This document shows, in pieces, positions 25,406 to 36,899 of a stretch of 64,000 bases of DNA. The notes under the pieces were generated by a model. The model did no database searches, was not told the origin of the DNA, and saw only the letters and a program-made list of their open reading frames with translations. Source of the DNA: Dreissena polymorpha (Eukaryota; Mollusca; Bivalvia; Myida; Dreissenidae); assembly GCF_020536995.1 (NCBI RefSeq), contig NC_068359.1, positions 80,984,454-81,048,453 on the forward strand, read 5' to 3'. Numbering within the stretch: position 1 is the stretch's first letter; the number at the start of each line of letters is the position of its first letter. A program made the position numbers and the translations under genes.

Positions 25406-25735
25406 CGCAGAAGAAGAGGACAAGGATGCATTCTACATGTACGACGCCTTCAAAGTGTTTCAAAGGACATCCCCCAACACGACATGCTGATGTTGCTCGG
25501 CGACTTCAATGCTAAGGTTTGCTGCGACAACAAAGACAAAAAAAGGACCATGGGAAGACATGGAGTGGATGTGATCACCAACAACGGGGAGAGACTAGTC
25601 AATTCTGCCAACAGAACGACTTGGTCATAGGAGGGACCCTGTCTGCGCACAAGGAGATCCACAAACTTACATGGACATCACCAGACAGCAGGACCCAGAA
25701 CCAGATCGACCACATCATCATCACCTACACAAGGT
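25406..25735 (+). mobile_element. LINE endonuclease (APE-type) fragment
   Basis: The conceptual frames show LLGDFNAKV, then TMGRHGVDVI and NNGERLVN, then after one frame change LVIGGTL, KLTWTSPDSRTQNQIDHI. These are the conserved blocks of the non-LTR retrotransposon endonuclease (the SDH-type D-H motif at the end). The piece lacks the N-terminal blocks and the whole RT, so it is a dead fragment. Confidence 0.75.
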
Positions 25736-25815
25736 CGATATATCGTATTAAATATATCATGCGTCGCTGCGACTGTCAAGAAAAATATTGTGCGTCGCCG
25801 CGACTTTTAAGAAAA
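25736..25815. repeat. GTCGC/GCGAC-rich repeat fragment
   Basis: TGCGTCGCTGCGACTGTCAA and TGCGTCGCCGCGACTTTTAA occur in tandem. On the minus strand they resemble the CGACAGTCGCGGCGACGC block at about 28497, so both belong to one dispersed family with GTCGC-GCGAC dyads. Confidence 0.5.
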
Positions 25816-25899
25816 CAGCACACTTACAGGTCGAAGGTAAAATTTGTCCAAACTGTTACTTTGTCATTAATGGAGCAATAACTGACAACAAATGTTCAC

Positions 25900-27785
25900 C
25901 AGTTTGTGTTAAGACCCATGTTCCCGGCTCAAAGTCAGACTAAGAGGTCAATGGTCAATCCAAACAGATACTTTAATAGTAATTATGCACTTCTTAAATA
26001 ACTTGCCAAATGTGTTTAACAGTTACATGTAGAAACCTCTTTCATGTTCCCTTAAAGGTTAAGGTAACACTTAGATGTCAGTTGTCATATTTGAGCATTA
26101 TACAGCTTGGCGAAACTTAAAAATGGTCACGCATAAGGCATGTCTCCCTAATAATAATTACAGCGTATTATTTTCAGGTTTGCAGAAATGATATATTTTG
26201 ATGTCAGATAGATCATGTGTTATTGCTTATTTAAACAAATTCATTTCAACATGCAATTTCAGCTAAGTAACCAGTTTATGTGATTTGCATAATAATAGCG
26301 TGTTCATGTCAACTTGTCAGTGTTATAGTTTATTGTACGTGTATTTCATATTCTTTTTTATTCACTTGTTTGAGAAATGGCTGAAATAAGGAAACATCAG
26401 ACTTAATCCAAAGCATAAAGTTGTCCACCAAAAATGGACTGAATACAATTTTACATTTATGCTAACTTAATGGCAGTAATAAAAAGCTTGATGGGACAGT
26501 CAAGGTCACAAAGATGGCTTGGGACAGCTCTGGTTTGTTTACACCCCTTTTCAGTGTTTACATCCTGTATGCCAAGTAATAATTACTCTACCTTATTATT
26601 GCACATAGCTTTTTAAAGGAGTTCATGGAAAGGGGTTTTATCCTCTGTATAACACTTGCTTTTTTCTTAATATTTTGTTATGTATTTCATTTTCATTTTA
26701 TGTGATTCAATTGAAAGATGGAATTAACAAATTCCAAAGCAGGGTATTAATCATACAAAGAAACATGATATTCCCGTGGTAACTAAATTTACATTTATAA
26801 TGATATAAAAATTTAACATTTCGTAACCATATCAGCTATAATCTCTTTTCAGTCGAATAAAACTTTACTGCCATGTCATGTGGTGAAATAAAAAATAACA
26901 TTTTTTTGGTGTTAATATGATACCATTAACAACTCTGTCAGATAATTTTAACTCTGTCATATAATTTTGATATCACATACCACATCAATTATGTTAATTT
27001 GTTTAGGATAGGTGGGTTTATTTCAGTTGGATAGCATATATTCAGGTGTTCAGTAGCCAGGTAGGCGCCTTGTATATCATTAAAAGCGGGATACATGTAG
27101 CATCTTAAAATGTCACATTCAAATGAAATATCACTTTTCACATAGTTTATAGTCACAATGAAACATGTTTGTCTATATTTGTGTATTTGGTATTGCAGGG
27201 TATGTTTGTATCACCTGTAGTGATAGCTCTATTCTGTTTACCCTCTGTATACAAAAAACGATCTTGATGAGAAAAGACAGAAACAAACATGTACCGGTAT
27301 TATTTCTGTAATGCCTTTCTATAATGGACAAAGAAATCTTGATATAATACTCTTAACTTTCTTTTTTGTTTGTATTCAGTGTACTTATTGCAAATGCTAA
27401 ACCAGGAAATATGAATAAAAGTATGTTTTCATATAACCTTGAAACCTGTGTTGAAAAAGCGAATGTTTTTTTTTAATTTAGGACAATTTTTAGGTCTGTG
27501 TAGCCCTTATTTCACTAAAATGGACATGTTTTATTTTCAATAATCAGATTTTTCTTGTGATCAGATCGCATCAAAGAGTCGAAAAATTGTCAATAGGTCA
27601 AACTAAGGATATCTGAGCTGAGATTCAATTTGTTAACTTATAATATGATTTGAAAAAATCTCAACAAGATGCTATGCAAACTATGTGTAATTTACTGATA
27701 TTTTAGTCATAAAGCACAGTGTATTAGAATTTATCATACCACCACATTTATATCTGCCTGATAAAACGTTGCATGATATATTTTT
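25900..27785. other. non-coding, nothing recognised
   Basis: AT-rich DNA without long open frames or clear repeats. It could hold introns or upstream exons of the gene ending at 29861, but none was identified. Confidence 0.4.
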
Positions 27786-27929
27786 AGCTCACTTGAGCAC
27801 AACGTGCTCACGGTGAGCTATTGTGATCACCTTTTGTCCGTCGTGCGTCCGTCGTCATCATTTGCCTTGTGAACACTATAGAGGCCACATTTATTGTCCG
27901 ATCTTCATGAAACTTGATGAGAACATTTG
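27786..27929 (+). mobile_element. element A, 5' end, cut off by the 27930 inverted arm
   Basis: The nested palindrome AGCTCACTTGAGCAC-AACGTGCTCACGGTGAGCT is followed by ATTGTGATC, GTCCGTCGTGC and the start of one central unit (CTTCATGAAACTTGATGAGA). At ACATTTG the match to family A stops and the inverted arm begins, so the arm lies inside or against this copy. Confidence 0.65.
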
Positions 27930-28458
27930 CACCGGGGATGAACAACTTTTGTCACGTGACCACAAAAGTCAACGCAGGTTGTTGAATTACATCAGGAATC
28001 CCGCTCCGTCAGGTAATTTTCATCTTTTTATAGAGAATATGTTAAAATTTCTGGACAATACAAAGCTTATGACATGCTTCATACCTTTTCGCATATTAAG
28101 ACGCATTGCACTTGTTTCGAAGCTTTGCAGTTTTTAAGAACACTTCGACACAAACTTTAGATTTTCGATGCAAACGCAGTTTGATTTTATATTTTTTTAC
28201 TTTCCATTCACGAATAAATCATATTTCTAGAAAAATGAGAGCACACGATGCTTAATTTTTGATGATTTATTGTATTTGCGATATAAGTTGTTGTTGTTAT
28301 ATTTAATTTGGGCAGTTCTTGCTATTTCAAAAATTTACAAACGCGGGTTGGTTGAGCAAACGCAGTTTGCTGAAGCTGGATTATGGCAAACGCAGGTTGG
28401 TTAAGATTACGGAATCCGGATAGTGACATCTATATTCTTGCCCTTCTTTCATCAAGGG

Positions 28459-28615
28459 CGACACACGACACACGAAGCGATACACGATATTTTGCGCGAC
28501 AGTCGCGGCGACGCGCGATATTTTATTATTCAAATATCGCCCATATTATCCGAATTTCGTGTAACGCGGTCTAATTTCAGACCGCGACACACGACACACG
28601 AAGCGATACTCGATA
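28459..28615. repeat. CGACACACGACACACGAAGC direct repeats
   Basis: The 20-mer occurs at about 28460 and 28585, each followed by GATAC.CGATAT. Between them lie CAGTCGCGGCGACGCGCGAT and the perfect hairpin GCGGTCTAATTTCAGACCGC (28566-28585). The CpG density is unusual against the AT-rich surroundings. A TCA/ATC triplet run follows at 28630-28690. Confidence 0.6.
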
Positions 28616-28995
28616 TGTACTGTTCAAATCAAATCATCATCAACATCTTCATCATCATCATCTCCATCTTCATCGCCATTATCATCATAAAATAAATCGC
28701 GATTCGGAGCGGAGTATTGTAAAATGAAGATCTCAAAAGAATTGAAAAATAATTTGTCGGAATGTTATTTTTCTCATGCTGTTTTGTTAGTTGTCCAAAT
28801 ATATTTAATATTAAATATTATCTTAATATTAAGATTTGGTAGTTAAAGAATGCAATTTGAATGAACACAATTGTATGCATATGTTTTGCTCAGCTGTGAA
28901 GATTGAGGGAACAATTTATAGAAGAACTGTGAGAATCATCTCTACAGTGTTGCTACTGTTCCGCAATTAATCTAAATCAAATTTTATGATTTCAG

Positions 28996-29861
28996 GAAGT
29001 TTTTTTACCGTACTAGTCGCTCCCATGTGTATGGCTTGACTGGATCAACTGAGAGCAGCACTGCACAGCCGACCAACAGTGACGGATGCAATACGCAACA
29101 GCAGAATGACATCATTCGAAAAATAAGATTAAAGTAAGCCAAGATCCTGTGATTTAAAATTATTTAAAAACGTTTTAGGTTTAGAGATGTCTACAACAAA
29201 AGTCTTTTTAAAATGAATCATTATTTAATTGCCAGGAGACAGTCAACATTTATTTTATTTTAAAGGTATGCTTTGTACACTGAGGCACGTGCTCAGAAAA
29301 TGCATTGTAATGAAGAGGATTATATGTGTCTAATGCAGATGTTTCCTAAAATGTGAAATTCGTTATATAAACTTATCAATACGTAATATTCAACAGGATT
29401 AATTTGCATCTGTCGTCAAAAAGGTTAATTGCCAAGTTGAAGAAGATCAATTTCATGTATTCACTAAGAGTCTAGGACACGGGTTCGAACCGTCGACGAG
29501 TACAGGGGTCATAATTGCCTGAAAATGATACTCAGTACTGTTAATAATTCATGATTCGACATAAAATGTGATTACATTTTATTGTCTTTGCTTCGGATGA
29601 TGTCAAGCTGAAAAACTCGCTCTCAGTAAATAAGATGGTAAATGTTGTAAAATAAATAGTTTTCGATAACAAATATCATGTTTCAGGGACCACGAATTTG
29701 ACATTCCAAAACGGAAGGAACCTAAACGAAAATTTGACACCGTGTCAACAAGCAGAAACGCTCTCCAGAAGGGAACGTTGGGTGTCCGATGGGAGAGGGC
29801 AAGACGAAATGACAGCAAAATGCTTCTAACATCAAAAATGGGAATTGACATTGACCCGTAA
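28996..29861 (+). CDS. 3' end of a spliced gene, two exons, product unrecognised
   Basis: Exon 28996-29133 (acceptor ATTTCAG|, donor AA|GTAAGC) and exon 29687-29861 (acceptor GTTTCAG|) join in phase 2 to one open frame ending at TAA 29859-29861. The first exon reads KFFYRTSRSHVYGLTG and ends NDIIRKIRLK. The second begins DHEFDIPKRKEPKRKF and ends TSKMGIDIDP. The protein is basic, without membrane segments. The tyrosine-rich YRTS..HVYG start vaguely recalls small axonemal proteins, but this is not an assignment. An AATAAA lies at 30301. The exon starts in phase 2, so at least one upstream coding exon exists; I could not place it between 25.9 and 28.99 kb. Confidence 0.6.
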
Positions 29862-30894
29862 AAGGAAATCATAATATCATACGACAGTTTGTAGTTCTTT
29901 AAAAGACAGCTGTCATTTTTGATATTCGTTAACCAACGTTACCTATATTGATTCCGTGTAATGCTACTGAATTTGATTTTGTGTTGCTCTTTCTATGTTT
30001 ATGCATTGAGGAGCTACCAATATTGGGGCCGTATAATATGCTGCCTATATTGACGCTGTGGGATGCTTCATTTAACGAGGCCTACCGGTATATTCAACCT
30101 TTTTGGGGGATTTGAAACAACAACAGACATATTGGATCTAACTTTATTTTGTTTGCTGTTATTTGTTTCAAGTTTTAAAATTACAGTTTCTAAAAAATGC
30201 CATGTATCTTGTATCTTGTTAATTAAAAAAAAGGTATCTTTCTTTTAGTTGCATAATGATAAATAATGTGGACCTATAAGGAGAGAGGTATCATGAAGCA
30301 AATAAAACAATCGATTCCTCTTATTCTGCAAGACATAGTTTTCATTTTAGGTGTATACCATTATCTTTTGATCCGAAACTTTAAATATAATAATAACTAT
30401 TGACCTTTACATGGGCGCCTTGCAAATCACTAGTGTCTTCATATTGGTCATACAATATAATGTCTTTATGTGTAACGTGAGAATCCTGACAATCTTACAA
30501 TATGATTGTTGGAGATAATACTTAAAATAAAGCTGAAGGCATACTACATCCATGACAAAGTACACTTCACCGAGATAAGTCTAACTATACTGTGAAAAAC
30601 ATTGAAAAACCCAGCGGTTGAACGCAAACAAGATCAGTGTCTTTAACAACAAAACGAACCAAACATATGCAGATTAATTGTTTTATTGCTGCAAAGAATA
30701 TCCCGTATCGCAATAATAGCTTATACGCAAAACATTAAACTGGCCTATGTGCAACTTGAGAAGGAATTACAGATTTACATGTAATTGTTGACAATTCGCA
30801 CAATGATTCCAATGAGACAAAAAGCTAACTCACCAAAAATATATTTTAATCATATTGATTCGAAATAGATAAACAAAAATCGCAGATTACAAAT
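29862..30894. other. 3' UTR and spacer
   Basis: Contains a poly(A) signal at 30301-30306 (+). Otherwise AT-rich with no recognised features. Confidence 0.35.
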
Positions 30895-31134
30895 GAGTCT
30901 CGCTCTGTGAAAAGGGGGTTTAATGCATGTGCGTAAGGTGTCGTCACATATTAGCCTGTGCATTCCGTACAGGCTAATTAGGGACAAACCTTTCCGATAA
31001 ACTCGATTTTTGCTCAGAAGAGACTTTCTTTTAACAAAACATATCATAAAAGCGGAAAGTGCCGTCCCTGATTAGCCTATGTGGACTGCACTTTACGCAC
31101 ATGCATTAAACCCCCTTTTCACAGAGCGCGGCTC
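30895..31134. mobile_element. palindromic MITE, 240 bp, with AAAT flanks
   Basis: Terminal inverted repeats of about 42 bp carry GCTCTGTGAAAAGGGGGTTT then AATGCATGTGCGTAA; the right end is their inverse with few mismatches. Inner segments also pair (TTAGCCTGTGCATTCCGTAC and the later TTAGCCTATGTGGACTGCA). AAAT flanks both sides (30891-30894 and 31135-31138) as a likely target duplication. The element is short and non-coding. It lies between the two convergent genes inside the inverted-arm element. Confidence 0.8.
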
Positions 31135-31160
31135 AAATGTATATTCCAGCGGATATGGTG

Positions 31161-31710
31161 AGATCAACAATAATCACAGATAATCAACATAAATTACAAT
31201 GATTTTGAAAAGATCAACAATAATCACAGATAATCAACATTAATTACAATGATTTTGAAAAGATCAACAATAATCACAGATAATCAACATAGATTACAAT
31301 GATTTTGAAAAGATCAACAATAATCACAGATAATCAACATAAATTACAATGATTTCGAAAAGATCAACAATAATCACAGATAATCAACATAAATTACAAT
31401 GATTTTGAAAAGATCAACAATAATCACTGGTTATATAAATCACAATTAATCGGTTGAGATCAACAATAATCACAGATAATCAACATAAATCACAATGATT
31501 TTGATAAGATCAACAATAATCACAGATAATATAAATCACTATTAATAGGTTAAGATAAAAAATTCACAGATAATCAACATAAATTACAATTATTTTGATA
31601 AGATCAACAATAATCACAGATAATCAATATAAATCACAATTCATGGGCTGAGATCAACAGTAATCACAGATGAGCAATAATGAACACAATAATTTGTATG
31701 AGATCAACCA
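31161..31710. repeat. 50-bp minisatellite, ~11 units
   Basis: Units start AGATCAACAATAATCACAGA at 31161, 31211, 31261, 31311, 31361 and 31411 with an exact 50-bp period. Shortened and diverged units follow to about 31710. The array begins 26 bp after the MITE's right end. Confidence 0.9.
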
Positions 31711-31955
31711 TTATCATAATCATTTTAAATTAGAATGATAAATATTACAACAATAATCTTATTAAAAACAGGAATATCAAACAAAACAACACAAGATAAA
31801 CGATATGTAACACAATGTTTAAGACGCAAAAACACGCGTAATACTATATATTATTGTATGACAGTCTGTATTTTCAATAATTAAGAAAATAACCACGGCA
31901 CATTGGTAAGAATTAAAAATAATTCTTGGTCTTATCATCGTCATGCAACAGATGA

Positions 31956-32914
31956 CTAGGCCCGGTGCTTTGCAGATCTGTGCTTTGATAGACTACTGCG
32001 GTGCCTGTACCTCTTTTCACACATATCACAAGCAAAGTTTTTCTCTCCATTGTGGGTGGCAAGGTGGGCCTGAAGGTCAATTTTCTCCCGGAGCGTTGCA
32101 TTGCAAATTGAGCAGGTAAATTGCTTTGCAGCAACCTCCCTCCGGACGTGACGATTCAGGTCATCTTTGGTTGAAAACTTTTTGCCGCATTGTTCACAGG
32201 GGAACGGCTTTTCAACACCATGAATGCTGCATCTATATAACAAAAACAAATGGAACTGTTGAATTATTATTCAATACAGAAAAATACACACAGAATATTA
32301 TCCATAACAATGTGGAACTTAACAAAATGATGGTCGTCAGAAGCGCTCCAGATAAGGCGCGTTAACGCGTATTTACGCATTTCAAAATCCAAAATACGCA
32401 TTAAATAATATGTTTAAGGGTCCAATTACATACGTGAAGTATCGGAACGCGTACATTCTGGATTTATACGGTGTAAATTCCAATTGTTCAGTGACAATTT
32501 GCATTGAAATTTATCTGGACAATTATGGTCGTTAAAAACTAAATACTATAATGAGCACACCAATATGCACCACACTAGTAATAATGTGTTAAGTGTTTTA
32601 AAGCCGGCTTTTTTCGAAAACACCATTCAAAACATTTTAAATAGTGCTTTGCAACTAGGTTATAAAAACATACTTTCGCTCAGAATGCAATGACCTATGT
32701 TGAATTGTATCTTGATTTTTAAACCGACAGAACCTAGCATTGTACTAAAAACAAAAAAAATACAAACCTGTGTCTGTTGAACGCCTGTTTTGTGTAAAAT
32801 GTTTTTCCACAACAGGCGAATCGTCCAGTCCCTCTGTGGCGCTTATCATGAAGCTTTAACCCCCACTTCGATTTAAATGTCTTTCCACAGATTTCACACA
32901 CGAGCGTCATGTTT
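31956..32914 (-). CDS. compact C2H2 zinc-finger protein, 139 aa
   Basis: Exon 32914-32768 (acceptor TTACAG|AAACATG, donor CACAG|GTTTGT) joins exon 32232-31956 (acceptor TATATAG|) in phase 2. The first ATG is at 32910, so coding is 32910-32768 plus 32232-31956. Fingers in order: CEICGKTF..LKLHDKRH; an atypical ACCGKTF..FNRH that lacks the usual two residues between its cysteines and is completed across the intron by CSIH; CEQCGKKF..LNRH, with no proper second histidine; CSICNATL..LQAHLATH; and CDMCEKRY..LSKHRSAKH. GVEKPF and NGEKNF are linker variants of TGEKP. Such proteins bind DNA in the nucleus. An upstream exon may be untranslated, or coding sequence may continue upstream of the ATG. It lies on the opposite strand and converges on the 28996-29861 gene. 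Confidence 0.7.
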
Positions 32915-33814
32915 CTGTAATGAAAGAATTACTTTTTGTTAAAATATATTTCTAAAATGTTTTTATAAAGTTTTAAAGACTACACCAAAAGAGATATGAA
33001 ACGCAAGTGATTGGATGTGACACACTATCTGCTATTCTTTTCGTCACAGTTCAATAAACATGCGTGTTTACTAATGCACGGGATTTTCGTGAGTTTTGGC
33101 GCGTTTAGCGTCATTCGAGGTCCGCTTAAAGGAGGCAACGCACGTTGTGGTTCAATATACTTGTAACAGTACTTAATGTGTTGATAAGCATATTTCCGCT
33201 CTGTTTAAATGTCCTCAATTGAAGTTCCGTAGTCATATATTGTGTTGAATAGTTAATATTTTCGTATTTGTAACCATATCATATTTTAGAAGACTTTCAA
33301 AAATGTGTACAGTGTGCGTTTCATTATCCTTTGAATATTCTCGCAACCTGCGTTTGCCATTTCCTATTGCTCAAGAAATACCAACCTGCGTTTGCAAAAC
33401 AAAACAAAACAAAAAAATAAGATATTTTTCAATTTGCACCGCTATTTTTGTCATGAATCTTATTAAATATATTAAAATGAAGTGTAAAATCATACTAATT
33501 CAGTCGTTAAACCAATATTGTTGAAAGAAAATCATCAACACCACATAAACAAACAGCGTTTGCAATGCATTTCAGAATTTTGTGTCGAAGTGTTCTCGGA
33601 AAGTGGAAACAGTAAAGGCAATGGAATCATTTCAAATAAAAGTTTATTTAGTATACTGTGTCATAGGCTATCACTTGTTAAAAACTGAAATTTTGATTAT
33701 ATGAAAAAACAACAAAACTTACCTTAATGTACAAGATTACAATCTGTTTCTGCAACCGGCGTTGACTTTTGCGGTCACGTGACAAAAGTTGTTCATCCCC
33801 GGTGAATTTGCTTT

Positions 33815-34296
33815 CACACATATGGGTCTTTTATGAACACAGTGTGAAACTGGTGTTAATCTGTGTTCAATATAAGGAGGCAACAAAGATCAATGATATA
33901 TTATGCGACACATACATCAATTATGCAACCGTTAACCCATATTTGGTATTAAACTCCATTGCGAGTACTTTATGGACAGGTATATTCTGACATTGTATCT
34001 ATGTAAAAGGGAACGTATAATTTTGTGCTTTTCCTTTCTATACAGACAATTACTACACGTTTCTGGTGTTGTTTCAGATGGTTGTTAAAATGTCCCTCTT
34101 GAATGATGTATTTTCATAGGAAAAATATTCTGTGATATTCTGTACATAAATTGTTATTATTATTGTGTAAGATAAATCGTATTTTAGAAATATTTCAAAA
34201 TAATAAAATATTTTAATGTTGTTCTATGACTTAATTGATTTATTTAAATCAAGTTTATCATGTAATGTTGTATGAAACACTGACTGCATGGTTAAC
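33815..34296. other. non-coding, nothing recognised
   Basis: AT-rich DNA with only short open frames. Confidence 0.35.
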
Positions 34297-35090
34297 AAGA
34301 GGGCCAAAGGCCCTGGTGTGCTCACCTGAAACCAAAGAAACTTAACTGATCTGCTTCTAAAAAAAGATAATTGGTTTACAGTGAATAACTTAAAATTTGA
34401 TACAGGTACGTTATTGAAATTATCTATGCAGGTTGCAAAGATGCAGACCTAGCAAGTTAAATGATTTAAATTAATATGGTCAACAAGACTCCGTGATTTC
34501 ACTTCAAGCAGAATCCTGCATTTTGATGCAAGCAAGTTGAAATTATATAATTTTAACTCCTGCGAAACATTAGCCTTGCATCATTTTGACAAAAAAAAAT
34601 TCACACAGTTGGAACTAGAAAAAAAAGGACTGGAAATAATATTTTATGGAATTAATAAAGATTTTGTGAAAATGTTGTATTCATTATTATGATAAATAAT
34701 AAGCCATTACAAAACCTTAAACATGCATTTAGGAACATTTTAAATTACTTTAGTATTTTGACCAGAATCATTTTTAATTTGACCTCTCGTAATTTTTAGA
34801 CCTTGGGGCACTTTGACTCCTGAACTCCCTGAGACTGGCTGCATTTTCGGACTATGCCAAGATGTCATTAGAACATTGTTCTGTGCAAGTTTCACTAAAA
34901 CTGATTTCACTATTTTTTAAGCCGGAAAAGGAAATATGACTGGCATCTTGGTGGCCATGTTTCTCAATGTACCATAATCATTTTCGAACATGTTTGAAAT
35001 TTCATTAAAGTATATTTTGACCAAGTTTCACGAAGAAATATGACTAATCATTTGACTTTCACTTTTCACAAGGTTTATCTGAAGACATAA
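34297..35090 (-). mobile_element. CTTGTT-ending dispersed element, 3' end leftmost
   Basis: Read on the minus strand the end is CACCAGGGCCTTTGGCCC followed by TCTTGTT: a perfect GGGCC/GGCCC stem-loop before CTTGTT. The body contains several diverged CAAGTTTCA words. The 5' end is not recognised; element F abuts on the right. Confidence 0.45.
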
Positions 35091-35091
35091 A

Positions 35092-35340
35092 AAAACAAGA
35101 TGTGTTTGTGAAACATTCTGTCCCCCCATATATTTGACCTTTGACCTGGAAGGATGACCTTGACCTTTAAACACTCAAAATGTGCAGCTCCATGAGATAC
35201 ACATGCATGCCAAATATAAAGTTGCTATCTTTAATATTGCAAAAGTTATGGCCAATGTTAAAGTTTGATGCAAATAAACCTACAAACAGACAGGGCAAAA
35301 ACAATATGTCCCCCAGTACCAACTAGGGGACATAAAAACA
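35092..35340 (-). mobile_element. element F: short hairpin-started element, apparently complete
   Basis: On the minus strand it starts TTTTTATGTCCCCTAG.TGG, pairing with CTGGGGGACAT, followed by ATTGTTTTTGCCCTGTC. It ends TGTTTCACAAACA (stem-loop) then CATCTTGTTTT. It has the family architecture without a central repeat array. Confidence 0.55.
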
Positions 35341-36099
35341 ACCCTGCCCCTTAGCGGACACCAGTGCCCTTTAAACTCAGTTGAGATATAATTTCGACAA
35401 ATGTGCTGACCACGTCTCATAAAAACTGGAAAATAACTCCGTTATCTAGGTAAATATTGGGGATTCAACATTTTATTCACTTATGTTATACATAAATCAA
35501 CAATTAATTTACAATACAAAACAGCACTTAAATTACACAACACCAGACGACATCAATTCTGACATGATGATACACTATTTTTTTCATAAACAAGTGTCCG
35601 TTATTTTTCTTGACAAATGTGAATGCTTTCCAAACATTAACAAACACCACGAGTTAACAACAATTATTGTTTAAAAAAAGGAGGCACATATAATGACAAC
35701 TTTCTTTCCCTCAGCAAGGGTGTTTGACCTTGCATAACACTTGCCGTTTAAAGGTGCCCCCCCAGGTGGTAAACTATTCTGAGTTACAACAAGAACATTC
35801 ATTATGAGGTCGGTGCATTTTTGTTTTGCGGTCCAATCAAGCCTTAAGTAAACAATACACTGTGAATTATAACACAGTGATTTACAGTAATAATTTTTTT
35901 GGTTAGCTTGTGTGAGACCCAGCAGATGAACAAGGTTTTCCATTATGGTTCAAGTACATAACAAGGGACAAAATTGTCACAAAACCAGGTTTTCATTGTG
36001 AAAAAAAATCTGATAAAGGGAGACAACTCAAACTGAACTTTTGAAATGAACAAACAAAATTAACCCCCTTTGTAAGTTTGTTTTAAAATAAATCTATTT
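35341..36099. other. non-coding, nothing firm
   Basis: AT-rich DNA with open frames lacking family features (35483-35674 and 35671-35943). Confidence 0.3.
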
Positions 36100-36895
36100 T
36101 TAGTCGTGGCGACCTTGACATTGGAGATATTGACGTGATTCTTTCATGCGACACACCGTCCCATGATGGTGAACAAATGTGCCAAATGATTTTAAAATCT
36201 CATAATGAATGACATAGTTATAGCCCAGACAAGCTCATTTATGGCTATTTTTTACCTTTGAATTTTAATTCGTAATTTTTTCGGACGGTCAAAATTTGTG
36301 TGCGTATGGAAAGGCGTTGTCCATATACACATGCATACCAAATATGAAGGTTATATCTCAAGGGGCATAGAAGTTACGAGCATTTTTCGAAACCTAAACG
36401 CAGATTTTGAAACCTAAACGCAGACCCCTACTTCAATGTCAAGGTCACAGGGGTCAAAATTGTTGTGCGTATGGAAAGGCCTTGTACATATACACATGCA
36501 TACCAAATATGAAGGTTATATCTCAAGGGACATTTATGGCCATTTTTGACCTTTGAACTCAAACTGTGACCTTGACCTTGGAGATATCGACGTAATTATT
36601 TCGCGCGACACACCGTCCAATGATGGTGAACAAATGTGCCAAATGATTTTAAAATCTGACAATGAACGACATAGTTATGGCTCGGACAAGCTCATTTATG
36701 GCCATTTTTGACCTTTGAACTCAAAGTGTGACCTTGACCTTGGAGATATCGACGTTATTATTTCGCGCGACACACCGTCCAATGATGGTGAACAAATGTG
36801 CCAAATGATTTTAAAATCTGACAATGAACGACATAGTTATGGCCCGGACAAGCTTGTTCCGCCAGCCCGCCAGCCAGCCTTCGGAAAACCTGGTT
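36100..36895 (-). mobile_element. element G: 162-bp and ~185-bp tandem repeats
   Basis: GACCTTTGAACTCAAA followed by GTGACCTTGACCTTGGAGAT repeats with a 162-bp period (36541 and 36703), with a third diverged copy near 36110. A second repeat pair (GTGCGTATGGAAAGGC..TTGT at about 36301 and 36467) is interleaved. On the minus strand the start is AAACCAGGTTT, a short palindrome. There is no coding capacity. Confidence 0.5.
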
Positions 36896-36899
36896 TAAA

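Larger units (their letters stand above)
27930..33814. mobile_element. putative 5.9-kb DNA element with inverted termini
   Basis: The outer ~52 bp at 27930 (CACCGGGGATGAACAAC onward) recur inverted at about 33763-33814, with three differences noted by eye. Farther in, AGAACACTTCGACACAAA (28137) recurs inverted at 33579. The word CAAACGCAGGTTGG lies several times in each arm (about 28337, 28387 inward; 33345, 33388). Between the arms lie the two-exon gene end, a MITE, a minisatellite and the zinc-finger gene. No transposase is recognised. A target duplication is imperfect at best (ATTTG on both sides with one extra A). Alternatively, two unrelated copies of one repeat happen to lie in opposite orientation. 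Confidence 0.4.

Noticed and set aside
29470-29500. GGGTTCGAACC, a tRNA B-box-like T-arm
   Set aside because: One arm has a mismatch, and no A box, acceptor stem or anticodon arm is present upstream, so no tRNA gene or SINE can be supported.
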